DNA of 64,000 nt from Pedobacter sp. MR2016-24 (GCF_026239655.1 NZ_JAPIVO010000009.1:310001-374000), one strand, 5' to 3'. Counted from the first letter of the stretch, positions 1 to 8,677 are shown. Translations and numbers: made by a program. Notes: generated by a model not told the origin, from the letters alone.

Positions 1-594
1 GTTTTACAGGTTAATGGAAGCGTTCTAACAGACTTAAAATATTATACAATCGAACTATTAGATGTTAATAATAACGTTGCTGTACAGCCTGTATATCGTT
101 ATCTGAATACATTCAAGAGTATTAGTAATGTACAGGTATTCTGGGCTAATACAAGTGGTGGAATAGATTCTTACTTATTCAAAAATGTTAGAGAATCAGT
201 AGCGGTTACTAAAGTATCTACAGTTGGAAATCCTTATAAATTAGATTCCAATGGGAAGTATAGTAAGTATAATGCTGATAAATATAACGCTACAGATGTA
301 ACATTAAAATCAGATTCATTATCAACCTATACAGTTGTTAGTGAATACCTAACTAATCCTGAGTCTAAATGGTTAACTACTTCATTGCTTGGAAGCAAGC
401 AGGTGTATGTGATGATTGAAGGGAATAAATTATATCCTGTTAGTGTAACAGACAAGGGTGGAGCTATCCAGAATACTCGATACGGTGGACAATTGAATAG
501 TTTTGAATTTAGCTTTACAATGGAGACTTCAATACCACTACAAAAATTTACTGGTGAAGAGTTTTTCCCATATACATTACCCATTACATTTTAA
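1..594 (+). CDS. Phage tail-associated protein, C-terminal part (5' end outside window)
   Basis: The frame is open from the first base to the TAA at 592-594, giving at least 197 residues with no start in the window. An internal ATG at 385 would cut a continuous protein, so I treat it as a 5'-truncated gene. The sequence is rich in Asn, Ser, Thr, Tyr and Val in alternating hydrophobic/polar patches, as in beta-structured phage tail proteins. It ends in a Pro/Phe/Thr-rich tail (FFPYTLPITF). I do not recognise the family. Its place just upstream of another large tail-like protein and the tape measure suggests a distal-tail or baseplate component; that role is inference from position only. Confidence 0.6.
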   Translation, partial: VLQVNGSVLTDLKYYTIELLDVNNNVAVQPVYRYLNTFKSISNVQVFWANTSGGIDSYLFKNVRESVAVTKVSTVGNPYKLDSNGKYSKYNADKYNATDVTLKSDSLSTYTVVSEYLTNPESKWLTTSLLGSKQVYVMIEGNKLYPVSVTDKGGAIQNTRYGGQLNSFEFSFTMETSIPLQKFTGEEFFPYTLPITF

Positions 595-608
595 TCATTA
601 TATTTTTA

Positions 609-624
609 ATCAGCATCCGCTGAT
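609..624 (+). repeat. Mini stem-loop after a phage stop codon
   Basis: ATCAGC and GCTGAT form a perfect 6-bp stem around a 4-base loop, 15 bases after the stop at 594 and just before the intrinsic terminator. A nearly identical element (3-base loop) lies at 7944-7958. It has no U-tract of its own, so it is not a terminator by itself; a 3'-end RNA stabiliser is one guess. Confidence 0.6.
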
Positions 625-634
625 CTCAAAAAAA

Positions 635-663
635 AAAGGAGTAGCCATAACAGTTACTCCTTT
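635..663. terminator. Bidirectional intrinsic terminator
   Basis: AAAGGAGTA (635-643) pairs perfectly with TACTCCTTT (655-663) over an 11-base loop. An A-run precedes it and a T-rich stretch follows, so it can serve the plus-strand gene ending at 594 and the minus-strand gene ending at 688. Confidence 0.75.
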
Positions 664-687
664 CTCATTTATATTGGTGTTGTTGTT

Positions 688-978
688 TTAAAGTGCTTCA
701 TCATCTTTATCAAACTTTACGCCTTTTGGTAATTTAGTATTCGCAGGCTTAACTACAGTTCCTGTTTTTGTTATACCTCGTCTTTTAACAATCGGAGAAA
801 TTACAGCTTCTGCATCTTCTAACTGTTTGTAGTATTCATACTTATCTTTGAATTCAGAAAACTCTGCTTTGTGTTTTTCAGCAGTTGCTAAATCTTCTTG
901 AAGTGCTTCAATCTGTTTTTTAATTGCATTAATTTTTGCATCAAACTTATTTTCTAAACCTGCTTTAGGACGTGCCAT
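688..978 (-). CDS. Small coiled-coil protein of the prophage
   Basis: This 96-residue protein is not one I recognise. Residues about 8-60 are a charged, Lys/Glu/Ala-rich heptad-like stretch (repeated LEN, IKKQIEALQEDL) that should form a long helix or coiled coil. The C-terminal 35 residues are basic and Pro/Lys/Thr-rich, ending in an acidic tip. It is transcribed against the late genes, sharing a bidirectional terminator with the partial tail gene on its left. Its leader contains ACACATAAAA before the ATG, resembling leaders of the plus-strand late genes. It could be a nucleic-acid-binding or structural accessory protein, but nothing in the sequence decides this. Confidence 0.65.
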   Translation of the reverse strand: MARPKAGLENKFDAKINAIKKQIEALQEDLATAEKHKAEFSEFKDKYEYYKQLEDAEAVISPIVKRRGITKTGTVVKPANTKLPKGVKFDKDDEAL

Positions 979-1028
979 AATTTTATGTGTTAAAGTGAAT
1001 GCTCAAACGTACTAAAATTTTCTTAAAA

Positions 1029-1037
1029 TCCAATACC
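1029..1037 (+). promoter_or_regulatory. Variant of the phage late-gene nonamer (TCCAATACC)
   Basis: TCCAATACC differs by one base from the TCCATTACC nonamer found before six other late genes. It ends 17 bases before the ATG at 1055, at the same spacing as the others (12-20 bases). It is either a phage-specific promoter element or a translational control site. Confidence 0.5.
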
Positions 1038-1054
1038 ACTGTAAAGATTCATAC

Positions 1055-3334
1055 ATGATTTATAATATATATTTGATAGATACGGTTGCAGGTAATGCAA
1101 TTGAATTAGATGCTGCTAACGTAGACTTTACAACTGAGATAAAAGTAGCTGAGGTAAAGGATTTACTGGTAAGAAGGGATGTAATCACTAAGGACTTATC
1201 ATTCCAATTCAGTGAGATAAATAATAGAGCATTTGGATATAGTAATTTGACAACTAAATACATTGATGAAGCTGATAATACACCTAGATTAAACGCTAAT
1301 TACAATCCGCAATTAGGTGTTGGATGTGAGGTATATGAGAATGGAGTATTGATATTGAAAGGTATACTGAGATTGAAATCTACTAAGCGTGGAACGTATG
1401 AATGTACTGTAACAGGAACAGTTAAGGAATTCACAATGGAAATTGGAGACAGCCTATTAACTGATATTGACCTAAGTGATTTAAAACACATCTATAATCT
1501 GGATAATATTACTGCATCATGGAACGCTACAAAGGATTATGTTTACCCGAGTCTACAATACGGAGTTAAGTTTAATCATCCTGATTTATCATCTGTTACC
1601 AATCCTTTTAACATCCTAAATTTTCAACCTGCTGTGTTTGTTAAATCCATATTTAACAGAATCTTTTCCAAGATAGGATACACTTATGAAATGAAGGGTG
1701 ATGCACAATTCTTAGAGATATTCAATAAGTTGATAGTACCTAACACCAGAAAGAGTACAACTAGTAGCATCATATATACAGGTGCTACACCAGTTAATGT
1801 TTTAAAAAAAATACAGAGGGATAACAGAACACACGAAAAGATTATCAATCAGAATAACATGGTAGCTGTAGGTATTAGATTTGATGCTAGTATCGTGCAA
1901 ACAGAATTATTCAGTAGAGGTGCAGGTTTTTCGATGACTCCTAATGCTCAGTCTCCCAGATATACTGATGTAGTTTTTAACGTTGTCAAATCATTTACAT
2001 CTACAGCTAAATTTTCATACGGATTAGATTATTATTTTAGGTCAAATGTTGGGATGGAAATGCGTGTTCAGCTTGTAAGTAGAGGTGTTATTAATGTTGA
2101 TGATAATGATGGTTATAATAATTTCAATGGGTGGAATACAGAGTATGAGGATATCTATATTTTACCGTATAGGCAAGATTACACTACTCGTACTAAAGAA
2201 TTTGTTATCCCTTCAACAAAATATGAAGTAGGCAAACAGTACATGTTGCGTGCAACATTTTATGTTAATGCAGATGTGTTTCAAAGAGATGTGTTAGATT
2301 ATTCTTTCTTCCAAGCTGAGTTATCATTTCCTTCATTAGTTGGACAATCGGTTGATGTTGACACATATGTTGGTAGTGACATAACACCACAGTTACCAGT
2401 TGCTATTAAACAGCTCGACTTTATCAACAGTATATGCTCGTTATTCAACCTTTATAAATACGTAGATAAGGACAATGAAAAGAAGATAATCTTTGAAACA
2501 TATGATAGTTATTATTCATTGGCTAATGATGAAAAATTAATTGGTTCTGCACAGGATTGGACAAGGTATATTGATTATTCTGGTGACTATTCCAATGATA
2601 GTAATTTAGATATTCCAAAGAATTATAACTTTAAATGGAAAACTGATAAAGATTTCCTGAATACTACCTATCAGGATAGATATAACAATGCTTCTTATAG
2701 TGATTTACAGGTTACAGACAATAGAGGAATCACAGATAAGAAGGAAATCAGTTTAATCTTTAGCCCTACAATTACCGCAGGTTCATATTCAACAACAAAT
2801 ACACCTTATTTTTCCTTACCGCTGCCATATATGTATGGAATTAATGGTGGTAACACGGAAAATATTGATACTAACATTCGATTATTGATATATAATGGTA
2901 CTACAATAAGTCCAAACTATACGATTATGACCGAAGTATTCGATAATTATCATGGTGTTTGGAATGCTCCACAGACTCCTGCTAGCATTCTTGCCGTAGC
3001 TTCTAATTATCTCTTTGATTCCAACGGTAATGCAGTGTTTGACCTTCATTTTGGACAACCAAAAGAGGTTTTTTTCTTGAAGGATGCTAAGTATGATAAT
3101 GTTAAATACTCTTATAGCTTTTATAATAGACAGATTAATGAACTAAAATCAGCTAATGTTACTTATCTAACCTGCCAGATGTTCCTGAATGAACAAATCA
3201 TCAATCAATTAGACCTTAAAAAACCAATATTCATAGATATGGGACGCAACGGATATACGTATTGGAAGCTATTAAGTGTGTCATATACCAATAGTGAAAG
3301 CAGGTCTACAGTAAAGCTCCAGAAGATATTGTAG
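1055..3334 (+). CDS. Large phage tail/baseplate-like protein
   Basis: This 759-residue protein has no signal peptide or membrane segment. It is rich in Tyr, Asn and aromatic/polar beta-strand patterns throughout. The first ~130 residues contain a region (GCEVYENGVLILKG) reminiscent of beta-barrel hub or distal-tail proteins. The C-terminus (YWKLLSVSYTN followed by a short basic tail) resembles the ends of large tail proteins I recall from Bacteroidota prophages. It lies between the truncated tail gene and the tape measure gene, so it probably belongs to the tail tip or baseplate. The start follows the nonamer variant at 1029. The exact structural role is inferred from context. Confidence 0.7.
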   Translation: MIYNIYLIDTVAGNAIELDAANVDFTTEIKVAEVKDLLVRRDVITKDLSFQFSEINNRAFGYSNLTTKYIDEADNTPRLNANYNPQLGVGCEVYENGVLILKGILRLKSTKRGTYECTVTGTVKEFTMEIGDSLLTDIDLSDLKHIYNLDNITASWNATKDYVYPSLQYGVKFNHPDLSSVTNPFNILNFQPAVFVKSIFNRIFSKIGYTYEMKGDAQFLEIFNKLIVPNTRKSTTSSIIYTGATPVNVLKKIQRDNRTHEKIINQNNMVAVGIRFDASIVQTELFSRGAGFSMTPNAQSPRYTDVVFNVVKSFTSTAKFSYGLDYYFRSNVGMEMRVQLVSRGVINVDDNDGYNNFNGWNTEYEDIYILPYRQDYTTRTKEFVIPSTKYEVGKQYMLRATFYVNADVFQRDVLDYSFFQAELSFPSLVGQSVDVDTYVGSDITPQLPVAIKQLDFINSICSLFNLYKYVDKDNEKKIIFETYDSYYSLANDEKLIGSAQDWTRYIDYSGDYSNDSNLDIPKNYNFKWKTDKDFLNTTYQDRYNNASYSDLQVTDNRGITDKKEISLIFSPTITAGSYSTTNTPYFSLPLPYMYGINGGNTENIDTNIRLLIYNGTTISPNYTIMTEVFDNYHGVWNAPQTPASILAVASNYLFDSNGNAVFDLHFGQPKEVFFLKDAKYDNVKYSYSFYNRQINELKSANVTYLTCQMFLNEQIINQLDLKKPIFIDMGRNGYTYWKLLSVSYTNSESRSTVKLQKIL

Positions 3335-3336
3335 TT

Positions 3337-3355
3337 GGATCTGCTTCGCAGATCC
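3337..3355 (+). repeat. Mini stem-loop after a phage stop codon
   Basis: GGATCTGC and GCAGATCC form a perfect 8-bp stem with a TTC loop, 2 bases after the stop at 3334. No clear U-tract follows. It belongs to the same series as 609-624, 5651-5665, 7944-7958 and 11938-11957. Confidence 0.65.
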
Positions 3356-3358
3356 TAA

Positions 3359-3394
3359 ATCCATTACCTCGATAAATAATATAGGTAAATGGAT
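3359..3394 (+). promoter_or_regulatory. TCCATTACC element forming a start-codon hairpin
   Basis: The nonamer TCCATTACC is at 3360-3368. ATCCATTACCT (3359-3369) can pair with AGGTAAATGGAT (3383-3394) with a single bulged A, and the second arm contains the ATG at 3389-3391 of the tape measure gene. The stem would bury the start codon, suggesting translational control, although the nonamer could also be a DNA element. Confidence 0.55.
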
Positions 3395-5647
3395 AACACA
3401 CAAAGGACAGTAGTTGTAGCAATTGAAGGTGATGCATCAGGGTTGACCGCTTCAACACAGCAAGCAAATCAATCATTATCAGCATTGGGGAATAACCCTG
3501 CAACAGCTTCGCTAAAAAATCAATTAAGGGCTGCTACGTTGGAAGCACAGCGATTACTGTTAGCCAATCAGGAGAATACACAAGAGTATCGTGACCAGAC
3601 AGCTGAGATAGCTAGGCTTAGAGATGCACAAGATGTTTTTAATAGAACTATCCCCGATGCAGGTAATGCATTAGCAGGGGTGAGCAGAGCAGCTCAAATT
3701 GTAAGCGGTAGTATTGCTGCTTTATCTCCTGTTTTCAAATCAGTATTCCCTGATGCAGGTGGTTTGATTGATGGTTTGGTAGCTTCTTTGGGTGGAATCA
3801 GTGCAGCCATTGGTGTAATTGATACAGTAGGTGATGTTGGAGATGTATTAACACCATATATAGAGGGTTTAAGGGCTGCTGCTGTAGCTCAAAATGCATT
3901 AAATGTTAGTGCAGGTGCAGGTGCAGCCATTCAAAGAACAAGTACTGTAGCCTTATTAGCTAATGCTGCTGCAACAAATGTTGCAAATGCAGCTACAAAA
4001 GCTTGGAATTTTGTTTTATCTCTTAATCCAATCGGCCTTATTGTTACGGCTTTAGCATTGGTTGCAGTGGGTATTGTGACATTCAAAGATAAGTTGATGA
4101 ACATTATTCCAGGTCTCAGAGACTTCATCAAGTTAGGTACTGCTACAGTACAGTTTTTAACTGATCTGGTTGGGATAACCAGTGAAGCAAGTAGAGAAGC
4201 AGACAAGTATAGTGAGGCTGTTGCAAGACAAAACAAACAATTGGAATATCAGAATAAAATCTTATCGGCCAAAGGTGAAAATGAAAGACAGATATATTTA
4301 AACAGCCGTAAAATCTTAACCAATACCATCAGTGATTTAAAGGTTAAAGCCAAAGCAGAAGACGAATATAATCAAGAGTATTACGATAAATTGAATGAAG
4401 CTATTCAGGAAAGAAATATTCTGGATGTTAAGGAGCAAAAGCGTATCAATGATTCAGCAAAGAAAAAAGCAGATGAAGCTAAAAAGGTTGCTGATGAAGA
4501 AGCTAAGAAATTAGCCGATAAAAATAAAGCTGCTGCTGATAAGCAAAAAGCAATTGATACTGCAAAGAATGAAGCAATAAAAAAATCACTGGCTGATGCT
4601 AAAAAGTTTACAGCAGAGGCTTATTTAAGTGAACGTCAATTATCGGAAAAGGCTATTGATGATTTATATGATTCCAATATCAAAGTAACCAAAGCTAAAT
4701 ACGGTGAATTCTCCAAAGAGACATTAGCACTGGTTGAAGCGAAAAACATTGCAATGGGTGAGGTTGATACTAAATACAATCAAATCTATGAAGATAAAGT
4801 AGCTGAAATCAGGAATAAAGGATTGAATGAATTTGATAAACGAGTTTTAGAAATTTACAAAACATTTGATGCCCTGATCAAGGCAGACCCTACCAACAAG
4901 GACAACCTTATTCAGCTCCAAACAGAAGAGGTAAAGACTGTCAGGAAAGAAGAAACAACAAATAAAATAGTCAACAATATTGATGAGGGTTTAAGTGATG
5001 TTAATCTATCTCCTGCTGATAAAGAAGCATTGGAGAACCTTAAGTTACAAGAGCAATATGATAATGGTCTAATCAATAAACAAGCGTTTGAGAATGCCAA
5101 AAATAAAATTGAATCAGAAGCTAGTAAAGCCAGACAAGAAATTGATGATGCTGAGAAAGCAACTAAAGAAAAAAATCTAGATGCAATTGCAAATCTAACT
5201 GCTAATGCTGCTAGTCTATTAGGTGAAGCAACTGTAGCAGGTAAAGTATTGGCTATATCAAGTGCTTCAATCAGTACTTACCTATCAGCTCAGAAAGCTT
5301 ATGAATCAATGGTTGGTATTCCATTTGTCGGACCAACATTAGCACCAATAGCAGCAGGTGTTGCTGTAGCCACTGGTTTAGCCAGTATTAAGAAAATCAT
5401 AAGTGTCAAAGTTCCTTCAACAGCAGGGAGTGGTTCAGGTGGTTTTTCAGCACCATCATTTACAGCTAATTCAGCACCAGTAATTAATTCAACTCAATTA
5501 CAAGATAGAGGTGTTCAAGATGTAAGGAACGTTAACGAAAATACAACTACTAAACAGGAACCTATTAGAGCATTTATTGTAAATGATGATTTAGATTCCA
5601 AAGCAGCTAAAGATAAATTCATAGACTCGTTTAGTCGGACGAGTTAA
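3389..5647 (+). CDS. Phage tail tape measure protein
   Basis: This 752-residue protein sets tail length and runs inside the tail tube in tailed phages. Residues 1-120 are Ala/Gln/Ser-rich and helical. A hydrophobic segment at about 205-232 contains NPIGLIVTALALVAVG, typical of tape measures. Residues about 270-600 are long charged helices with Lys/Ala/Glu runs. A second hydrophobic region near 625-680 (VGIPFVGPTLAPIAAG) and a Gly/Ser-rich stretch precede the C-terminus. These features and the length fit the family well. It follows the large tail protein and is separated from the protease gene by a stem-loop, a terminator and the TCCATTACC element. The tape-measure identity is firm; the fine domain borders are approximate. 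Confidence 0.9.
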   Translation: MDNTQRTVVVAIEGDASGLTASTQQANQSLSALGNNPATASLKNQLRAATLEAQRLLLANQENTQEYRDQTAEIARLRDAQDVFNRTIPDAGNALAGVSRAAQIVSGSIAALSPVFKSVFPDAGGLIDGLVASLGGISAAIGVIDTVGDVGDVLTPYIEGLRAAAVAQNALNVSAGAGAAIQRTSTVALLANAAATNVANAATKAWNFVLSLNPIGLIVTALALVAVGIVTFKDKLMNIIPGLRDFIKLGTATVQFLTDLVGITSEASREADKYSEAVARQNKQLEYQNKILSAKGENERQIYLNSRKILTNTISDLKVKAKAEDEYNQEYYDKLNEAIQERNILDVKEQKRINDSAKKKADEAKKVADEEAKKLADKNKAAADKQKAIDTAKNEAIKKSLADAKKFTAEAYLSERQLSEKAIDDLYDSNIKVTKAKYGEFSKETLALVEAKNIAMGEVDTKYNQIYEDKVAEIRNKGLNEFDKRVLEIYKTFDALIKADPTNKDNLIQLQTEEVKTVRKEETTNKIVNNIDEGLSDVNLSPADKEALENLKLQEQYDNGLINKQAFENAKNKIESEASKARQEIDDAEKATKEKNLDAIANLTANAASLLGEATVAGKVLAISSASISTYLSAQKAYESMVGIPFVGPTLAPIAAGVAVATGLASIKKIISVKVPSTAGSGSGGFSAPSFTANSAPVINSTQLQDRGVQDVRNVNENTTTKQEPIRAFIVNDDLDSKAAKDKFIDSFSRTS

Positions 5648-5650
5648 ACA

Positions 5651-5665
5651 GATCACGCAGTGATC
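5651..5665 (+). repeat. Mini stem-loop after a phage stop codon
   Basis: GATCAC and GTGATC form a perfect 6-bp stem with a GCA loop, 3 bases after the tape measure stop and 9 bases before a canonical terminator. It is a member of the recurring series in this prophage. Confidence 0.6.
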
Positions 5666-5674
5666 AATAATACT

Positions 5675-5708
5675 ACCCTTAGTTATCCATTTAGCTAAGG
5701 GTTTTTTT
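5675..5708 (+). terminator. Intrinsic terminator after tape measure gene
   Basis: ACCCTTAG (5675-5682) pairs with CTAAGGGT (5695-5702) and is followed by a T-run to 5708. The downstream bases ATGCCTTTT recur after the terminator at 11962, so terminator and spacer appear to be a shared module. Confidence 0.8.
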
Positions 5709-5722
5709 ATGCCTTTTAAATA

Positions 5723-5748
5723 TCCATTACCTAGGAAAAAGTAATGGA
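5723..5748 (+). promoter_or_regulatory. TCCATTACC element forming a perfect start-codon hairpin
   Basis: TCCATTAC (5723-5730) is the exact reverse complement of GTAATGGA (5741-5748), giving an 8-bp stem with a 10-base loop. The ATG of the protease gene (5744-5746) sits inside the 3' arm. The nonamer TCCATTACC spans 5723-5731. Confidence 0.6.
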
Positions 5749-6388
5749 AAAAACATATAATAATCTACCTCTATATAAACTAAATATCAATGTTGAAGAT
5801 AATGCATTTGTTGATGCAATTGGAATTGTTGATGAACCTGCTATAGCTTCAAATGCTTTATTCTTTGGCAAAGTTACACCTGATGAAAATATTGTTTTAG
5901 AGGTCAAAGAATCTGCAACTAAACAAATGTTTTCTGATTCTAATAAATATGAATTATTAGGTGCTGCAATGATACCAGACCTTCCAATGTTCAGACCTAA
6001 AAATGAACTAATTCCACATGACCACTACGTATTATTTACCGCTGATGAAATCAGACATATAGCAAAAGTATTCCATGCAAAGGGTTGTCAGAATAATATC
6101 AATTTACAACACACTTCAACCACTGCTGATAGCTTCACTTTCCAATCTTACTTCATTGATAAATCCAGAAATATAGGTACACCAGAAGGTATAGAAACAT
6201 TGCCAGAAGGTACTTGGATGGTAGGTATGTCTGTAGCTAATCAGGATACATTCAATAAGCTTACTAAATCCAATTTCGGATTCTCTGTAGAGGGATTATT
6301 TGGATACAGTTCATTTTCAAAAGTAATGGAAAAAACACCATTAGAATTACTTGAAGAACAATTGCAATTCCTGCAATCAATTAAATAA
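5744..6388 (+). CDS. Prohead protease, XkdF-like
   Basis: This 214-residue protein resembles the XkdF group of phage proteins, putative prohead serine proteases that process capsid or scaffold during head maturation. Visible family signs are VDEPAI near residue 28, a block with LGAAMIPD and FRPKNE around 70-90, YVLFTADEIRHIAKVF followed by NLQHT around 100-127, LPEGTWMVGMSV around 155, and GFSVEGLFG around 187. It stands directly before the scaffold and capsid genes, the expected position for such a protease. A short Glu/Gln-rich helix ends the protein. The start is the ATG within the hairpin at 5741-5748. The catalytic residues cannot be assigned with certainty from sequence alone. Confidence 0.75.
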   Translation: MEKTYNNLPLYKLNINVEDNAFVDAIGIVDEPAIASNALFFGKVTPDENIVLEVKESATKQMFSDSNKYELLGAAMIPDLPMFRPKNELIPHDHYVLFTADEIRHIAKVFHAKGCQNNINLQHTSTTADSFTFQSYFIDKSRNIGTPEGIETLPEGTWMVGMSVANQDTFNKLTKSNFGFSVEGLFGYSSFSKVMEKTPLELLEEQLQFLQSIK

Positions 6389-6395
6389 TTCCCAA

Positions 6396-6404
6396 TCCAT
6401 TACC
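6396..6404 (+). promoter_or_regulatory. TCCATTACC nonamer before the scaffold gene
   Basis: An exact TCCATTACC lies 20 bases before the ATG at 6425, followed by AAATAAACACATAACATG, nearly the same leader as at 12007. No terminator separates it from the protease gene, and no strong start-codon hairpin forms here, which argues that the nonamer also has a role independent of hairpins. Confidence 0.55.
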
Positions 6405-6424
6405 TAGGAAAATAAACACATAAC

Positions 6425-7018
6425 ATGACAAAAACAGAATATTTTAAAACTAAAGCTATTCATGATGCATCAGCAAAGCTTTTAGCAAATGAAAAGTTTG
6501 AAACAGTAACTGTTGCTCAGTCTGGTGATGTATTAAATCTTAGTGGAAGAGAAGTAGGAGCAGAAGTTTTTAAAGGTGAAGGTGAAGCTGTTGCTGATGG
6601 TGTATACAAACTATCAGATGGTTTTGAATTCGAAGTTAAAGATTCCAAAATATCAAAAGTAATCAGTGAAGTTAAAGCGGTTGAAGAAGAAGTTTCAACT
6701 GAACTAGCTGATGAAACAACAGTTGAAGTTCCTGCTATCAATCCAGAAGATTTAAAGGCATTAAAAGACGAAGTAGCAGCACTAACAGCAGCTGTTGCAG
6801 AACTACAAGGATTAGTAAAGAAAGTTGAAGAAGTAGCAGTAAGTAATGATGAAGTTTTCAAAAAGAAAATGGATTCTATTAACTCCGCATTTGCAGCACT
6901 TGCAATCATACCTGCTGAATCTAGCAAGGTAAATAATTCCCCTAAAACAGGACTAAAAAAAGAAAGAGATACAGCTTCATTCTTCAAATTATTTGAAGCT
7001 GCTAACAACAAAAAATAA
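6425..7018 (+). CDS. Putative capsid scaffolding protein
   Basis: This 197-residue acidic protein lies between the XkdF-like protease and the major capsid gene, the usual place of a scaffold. Residues about 50-80 contain ADGVYKLSDGFEFEVKDSKI, a beta-type repeat I associate with scaffold or capsid accessory proteins of Bacteroidota phages. Residues about 85-150 are Glu/Ala/Val-rich and predicted coiled coil. The C-terminus is Lys-rich. Long acidic helical cores and charged C-termini are usual for scaffolds. It is 17 bases from the capsid gene with no terminator between, so the two are probably cotranscribed. The role is inferred from composition and position; a decoration protein is the alternative. 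Confidence 0.65.
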   Translation: MTKTEYFKTKAIHDASAKLLANEKFETVTVAQSGDVLNLSGREVGAEVFKGEGEAVADGVYKLSDGFEFEVKDSKISKVISEVKAVEEEVSTELADETTVEVPAINPEDLKALKDEVAALTAAVAELQGLVKKVEEVAVSNDEVFKKKMDSINSAFAALAIIPAESSKVNNSPKTGLKKERDTASFFKLFEAANNKK

Positions 7019-7035
7019 CCAAATATAAAACGAAA

Positions 7036-7944
7036 ATGGCAATCAATACAGACGCATTAAGCGAACAAGTGGCTTTAATTAGCGACGATATTATATTAAA
7101 AGTAATCGGTGGTTCAGCAACTGCTGAATTATTAACCTCAACAGGTAACGTACAAAGCGGAGTAAAATTCGAAACTGCTGTACTTAAAATGGATGCCGAT
7201 GTGGTATTACAAGATGGTGATACTTGTTCACGTAACCCATTAGATGAAACTAAATTTGATTCAGCTAAAATACGTGTAGCACCTATTGCTACAGCGGAAA
7301 ATATCTGTCCAAAAAAATTCTATGCAACCTATTTACAACACGTTGTAAGTGATGGTCAAAATAACGAAACAATTGACGCAGAATTAGTTAATAAAATAAT
7401 CGGTGCAAAAGTTAAGAAAATTGCAAATAAAAATGAAAAATTATTGTGGTCTGGTGACGTTACATTACCTGCTTCCAATGAACTTCACTTTATTGACGGT
7501 ATTCGTAAACAAGTTAAAGCAGTTTCAGGAACTTCTATTACAGTAACAGGTGCAACAACTTTAGATAAATTAGTATCTGCTTATAAACAAGCTAATTTGG
7601 ATGTTAAGCATGATGAAGATTTCTATATTTTCATGGGACAAGATACGTATGATGACTACTACTTTGACCTTTCAAAGTTGAACATTGTAAAACCAGTTGA
7701 AGACTTTAAATTATATGGTTCTGGTTCTGGTAAATTCAAAATTGTACCTGGGTTAGACCGTACTAAAGAAGTTTATTTAGGTCGTTTAGCTAATCTTCAA
7801 ATGGGTACTGATGGAACTGATGATTCACAAAAAACAGAACTTGTTTGGTCTGTTGAAACTAAATCATGGTATTTAGATTTTGCATACACAATTGGTATCA
7901 AAGTAATCTATCCAGAAGAATTTGCATACGCATCAATAGCATAA
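7036..7944 (+). CDS. Major capsid protein
   Basis: This 302-residue protein is in the expected place and size range for a phage major capsid protein. It starts with a helical N-terminal segment, then beta-rich sections containing two Cys (CSRNP near residue 64 and CPKKFY near 91). Middle residues (VNKIIGAKVKKIANKNEKLLWSG) look like the long spine-type helix of HK97-fold capsids, and a C-terminal part mentions FKIVPGLDR and LVWSVETKSWYLD. It directly follows the scaffold and is followed by a mini stem-loop and a strong terminator, so it ends its unit. I am fairly sure of the capsid call; the fold assignment is inference. Confidence 0.75.
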   Translation: MAINTDALSEQVALISDDIILKVIGGSATAELLTSTGNVQSGVKFETAVLKMDADVVLQDGDTCSRNPLDETKFDSAKIRVAPIATAENICPKKFYATYLQHVVSDGQNNETIDAELVNKIIGAKVKKIANKNEKLLWSGDVTLPASNELHFIDGIRKQVKAVSGTSITVTGATTLDKLVSAYKQANLDVKHDEDFYIFMGQDTYDDYYFDLSKLNIVKPVEDFKLYGSGSGKFKIVPGLDRTKEVYLGRLANLQMGTDGTDDSQKTELVWSVETKSWYLDFAYTIGIKVIYPEEFAYASIA

Positions 7945-7958
7945 TCAGCTCCGCTGAT
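7944..7958 (+). repeat. Mini stem-loop overlapping the capsid stop codon
   Basis: ATCAGC and GCTGAT form a 6-bp stem with a TCC loop, beginning at the last base of the capsid stop codon. The stem is the same as at 609-624 and is followed by CTC and an A-rich stretch in both places. Confidence 0.6.
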
Positions 7959-7968
7959 CTCACAATAA

Positions 7969-7997
7969 AAGGGTAGGTAAGATTTACTTACCCTTTC
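7969..7997 (+). terminator. Intrinsic terminator after capsid gene
   Basis: AAGGGTAGGTAA (7969-7980) pairs with TTACTTACCCTT (7984-7995) with one G-T wobble and a GAT loop, followed by a short T-rich stretch. The next gene starts at 8027 without a TCCATTACC element, the one exception in the series. Confidence 0.75.
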
Positions 7998-8026
7998 TCA
8001 TTTAACAATAAAAATATTCAAAATAT

Positions 8027-8572
8027 ATGGCAACTTGTCAAACACTAAAAGAATTACCAGATGTATGCGGTAGTGAAGGTACAATGGGTGGAACTCAAAA
8101 AATTTATATGATAGCTGATAAGGATTTATCAACCGTTTCAGGTTCTACTTTACCTTATGCAGTTTCACCAACAACTGGTGTAATTACTGAAATTGCATTA
8201 GCAGCACCTGCTGTAGGTTACGTTAAAATCGGACAATTAAAAAACGTATCAGGATTAGGTAGTGAATTTACTAAAAATGCAAATACAGGTTCACAATACT
8301 TTACCAGTACAGCAACTATGCAATTGCAAGGATTAACACCTGAAAATTACGCATTCATTGAATCAGTAAGATATCAACCAGTATCATTTATCTTCCAGTC
8401 CCGCAATGGTAATTACTACTCAGTTTTCGGATTAGAGATAGCAACGTTATCAACAGGTACAGGTATTGGTCAAGATGACCTAAATGGTATGACTATGACC
8501 TTCACAGGAACATCAGCTAAACCAGAATTAATCACAGAACAGTCAGCGGTAGCTGATGTAATCAACCTGTAA
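8027..8572 (+). CDS. Putative major tail tube protein
   Basis: This 181-residue protein begins with a Cys/Gly-rich stretch (CQTLKELPDVCGSEGTMGG) that resembles the start of tail tube-like proteins in Bacteroidota prophages. The rest alternates beta-strand patterns rich in Thr, Ser and Gly (FTSTATMQLQGLTPENYAFI, YSVFGLEIATLS), fitting a beta-barrel tube subunit. It has its own transcription unit flanked by two strong terminators, as would suit a highly expressed structural protein. The surrounding genes are capsid on the left and portal on the right. The tube role is an inference from composition and setting; another abundant virion protein such as a decoration protein is possible. Confidence 0.55.
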   Translation: MATCQTLKELPDVCGSEGTMGGTQKIYMIADKDLSTVSGSTLPYAVSPTTGVITEIALAAPAVGYVKIGQLKNVSGLGSEFTKNANTGSQYFTSTATMQLQGLTPENYAFIESVRYQPVSFIFQSRNGNYYSVFGLEIATLSTGTGIGQDDLNGMTMTFTGTSAKPELITEQSAVADVINL

Positions 8573-8598
8573 TTACAATCTCTCCCAGAGGTTATTTC

Positions 8599-8633
8599 AA
8601 CCCTTAGCTATTTATTTAGTTAGGGGTTTTCTT
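8599..8633 (+). terminator. Intrinsic terminator after tail-tube candidate
   Basis: AACCCTTAGCTA (8599-8610) pairs with TAGTTAGGGGTT (8617-8628) with two wobble pairs, followed by TTCTTTT. The following GGCTTTTCAATC matches the spacer seen after other terminators here. Confidence 0.75.
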
Positions 8634-8648
8634 TTGGCTTTTCAATCA

Positions 8649-8657
8649 TCCATTACC
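8649..8657 (+). promoter_or_regulatory. TCCATTACC nonamer before the portal unit
   Basis: An exact TCCATTACC lies 20 bases before the ATG at 8678, followed by a leader with AAATAACACATAAAAATG. No start-codon hairpin is formed. It opens the unit running through the portal and connector genes. Confidence 0.55.
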
Positions 8658-8677
8658 CAGATAAATAACACATAAAA

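Noticed and set aside
6517..7011. Long open frame (164 codons) on the minus strand opposite the scaffold gene
   Set aside because: Its Ser/Ala/Thr-rich translation mirrors the Ala/Glu-rich scaffold sequence, and the plus-strand gene fits the head cluster.
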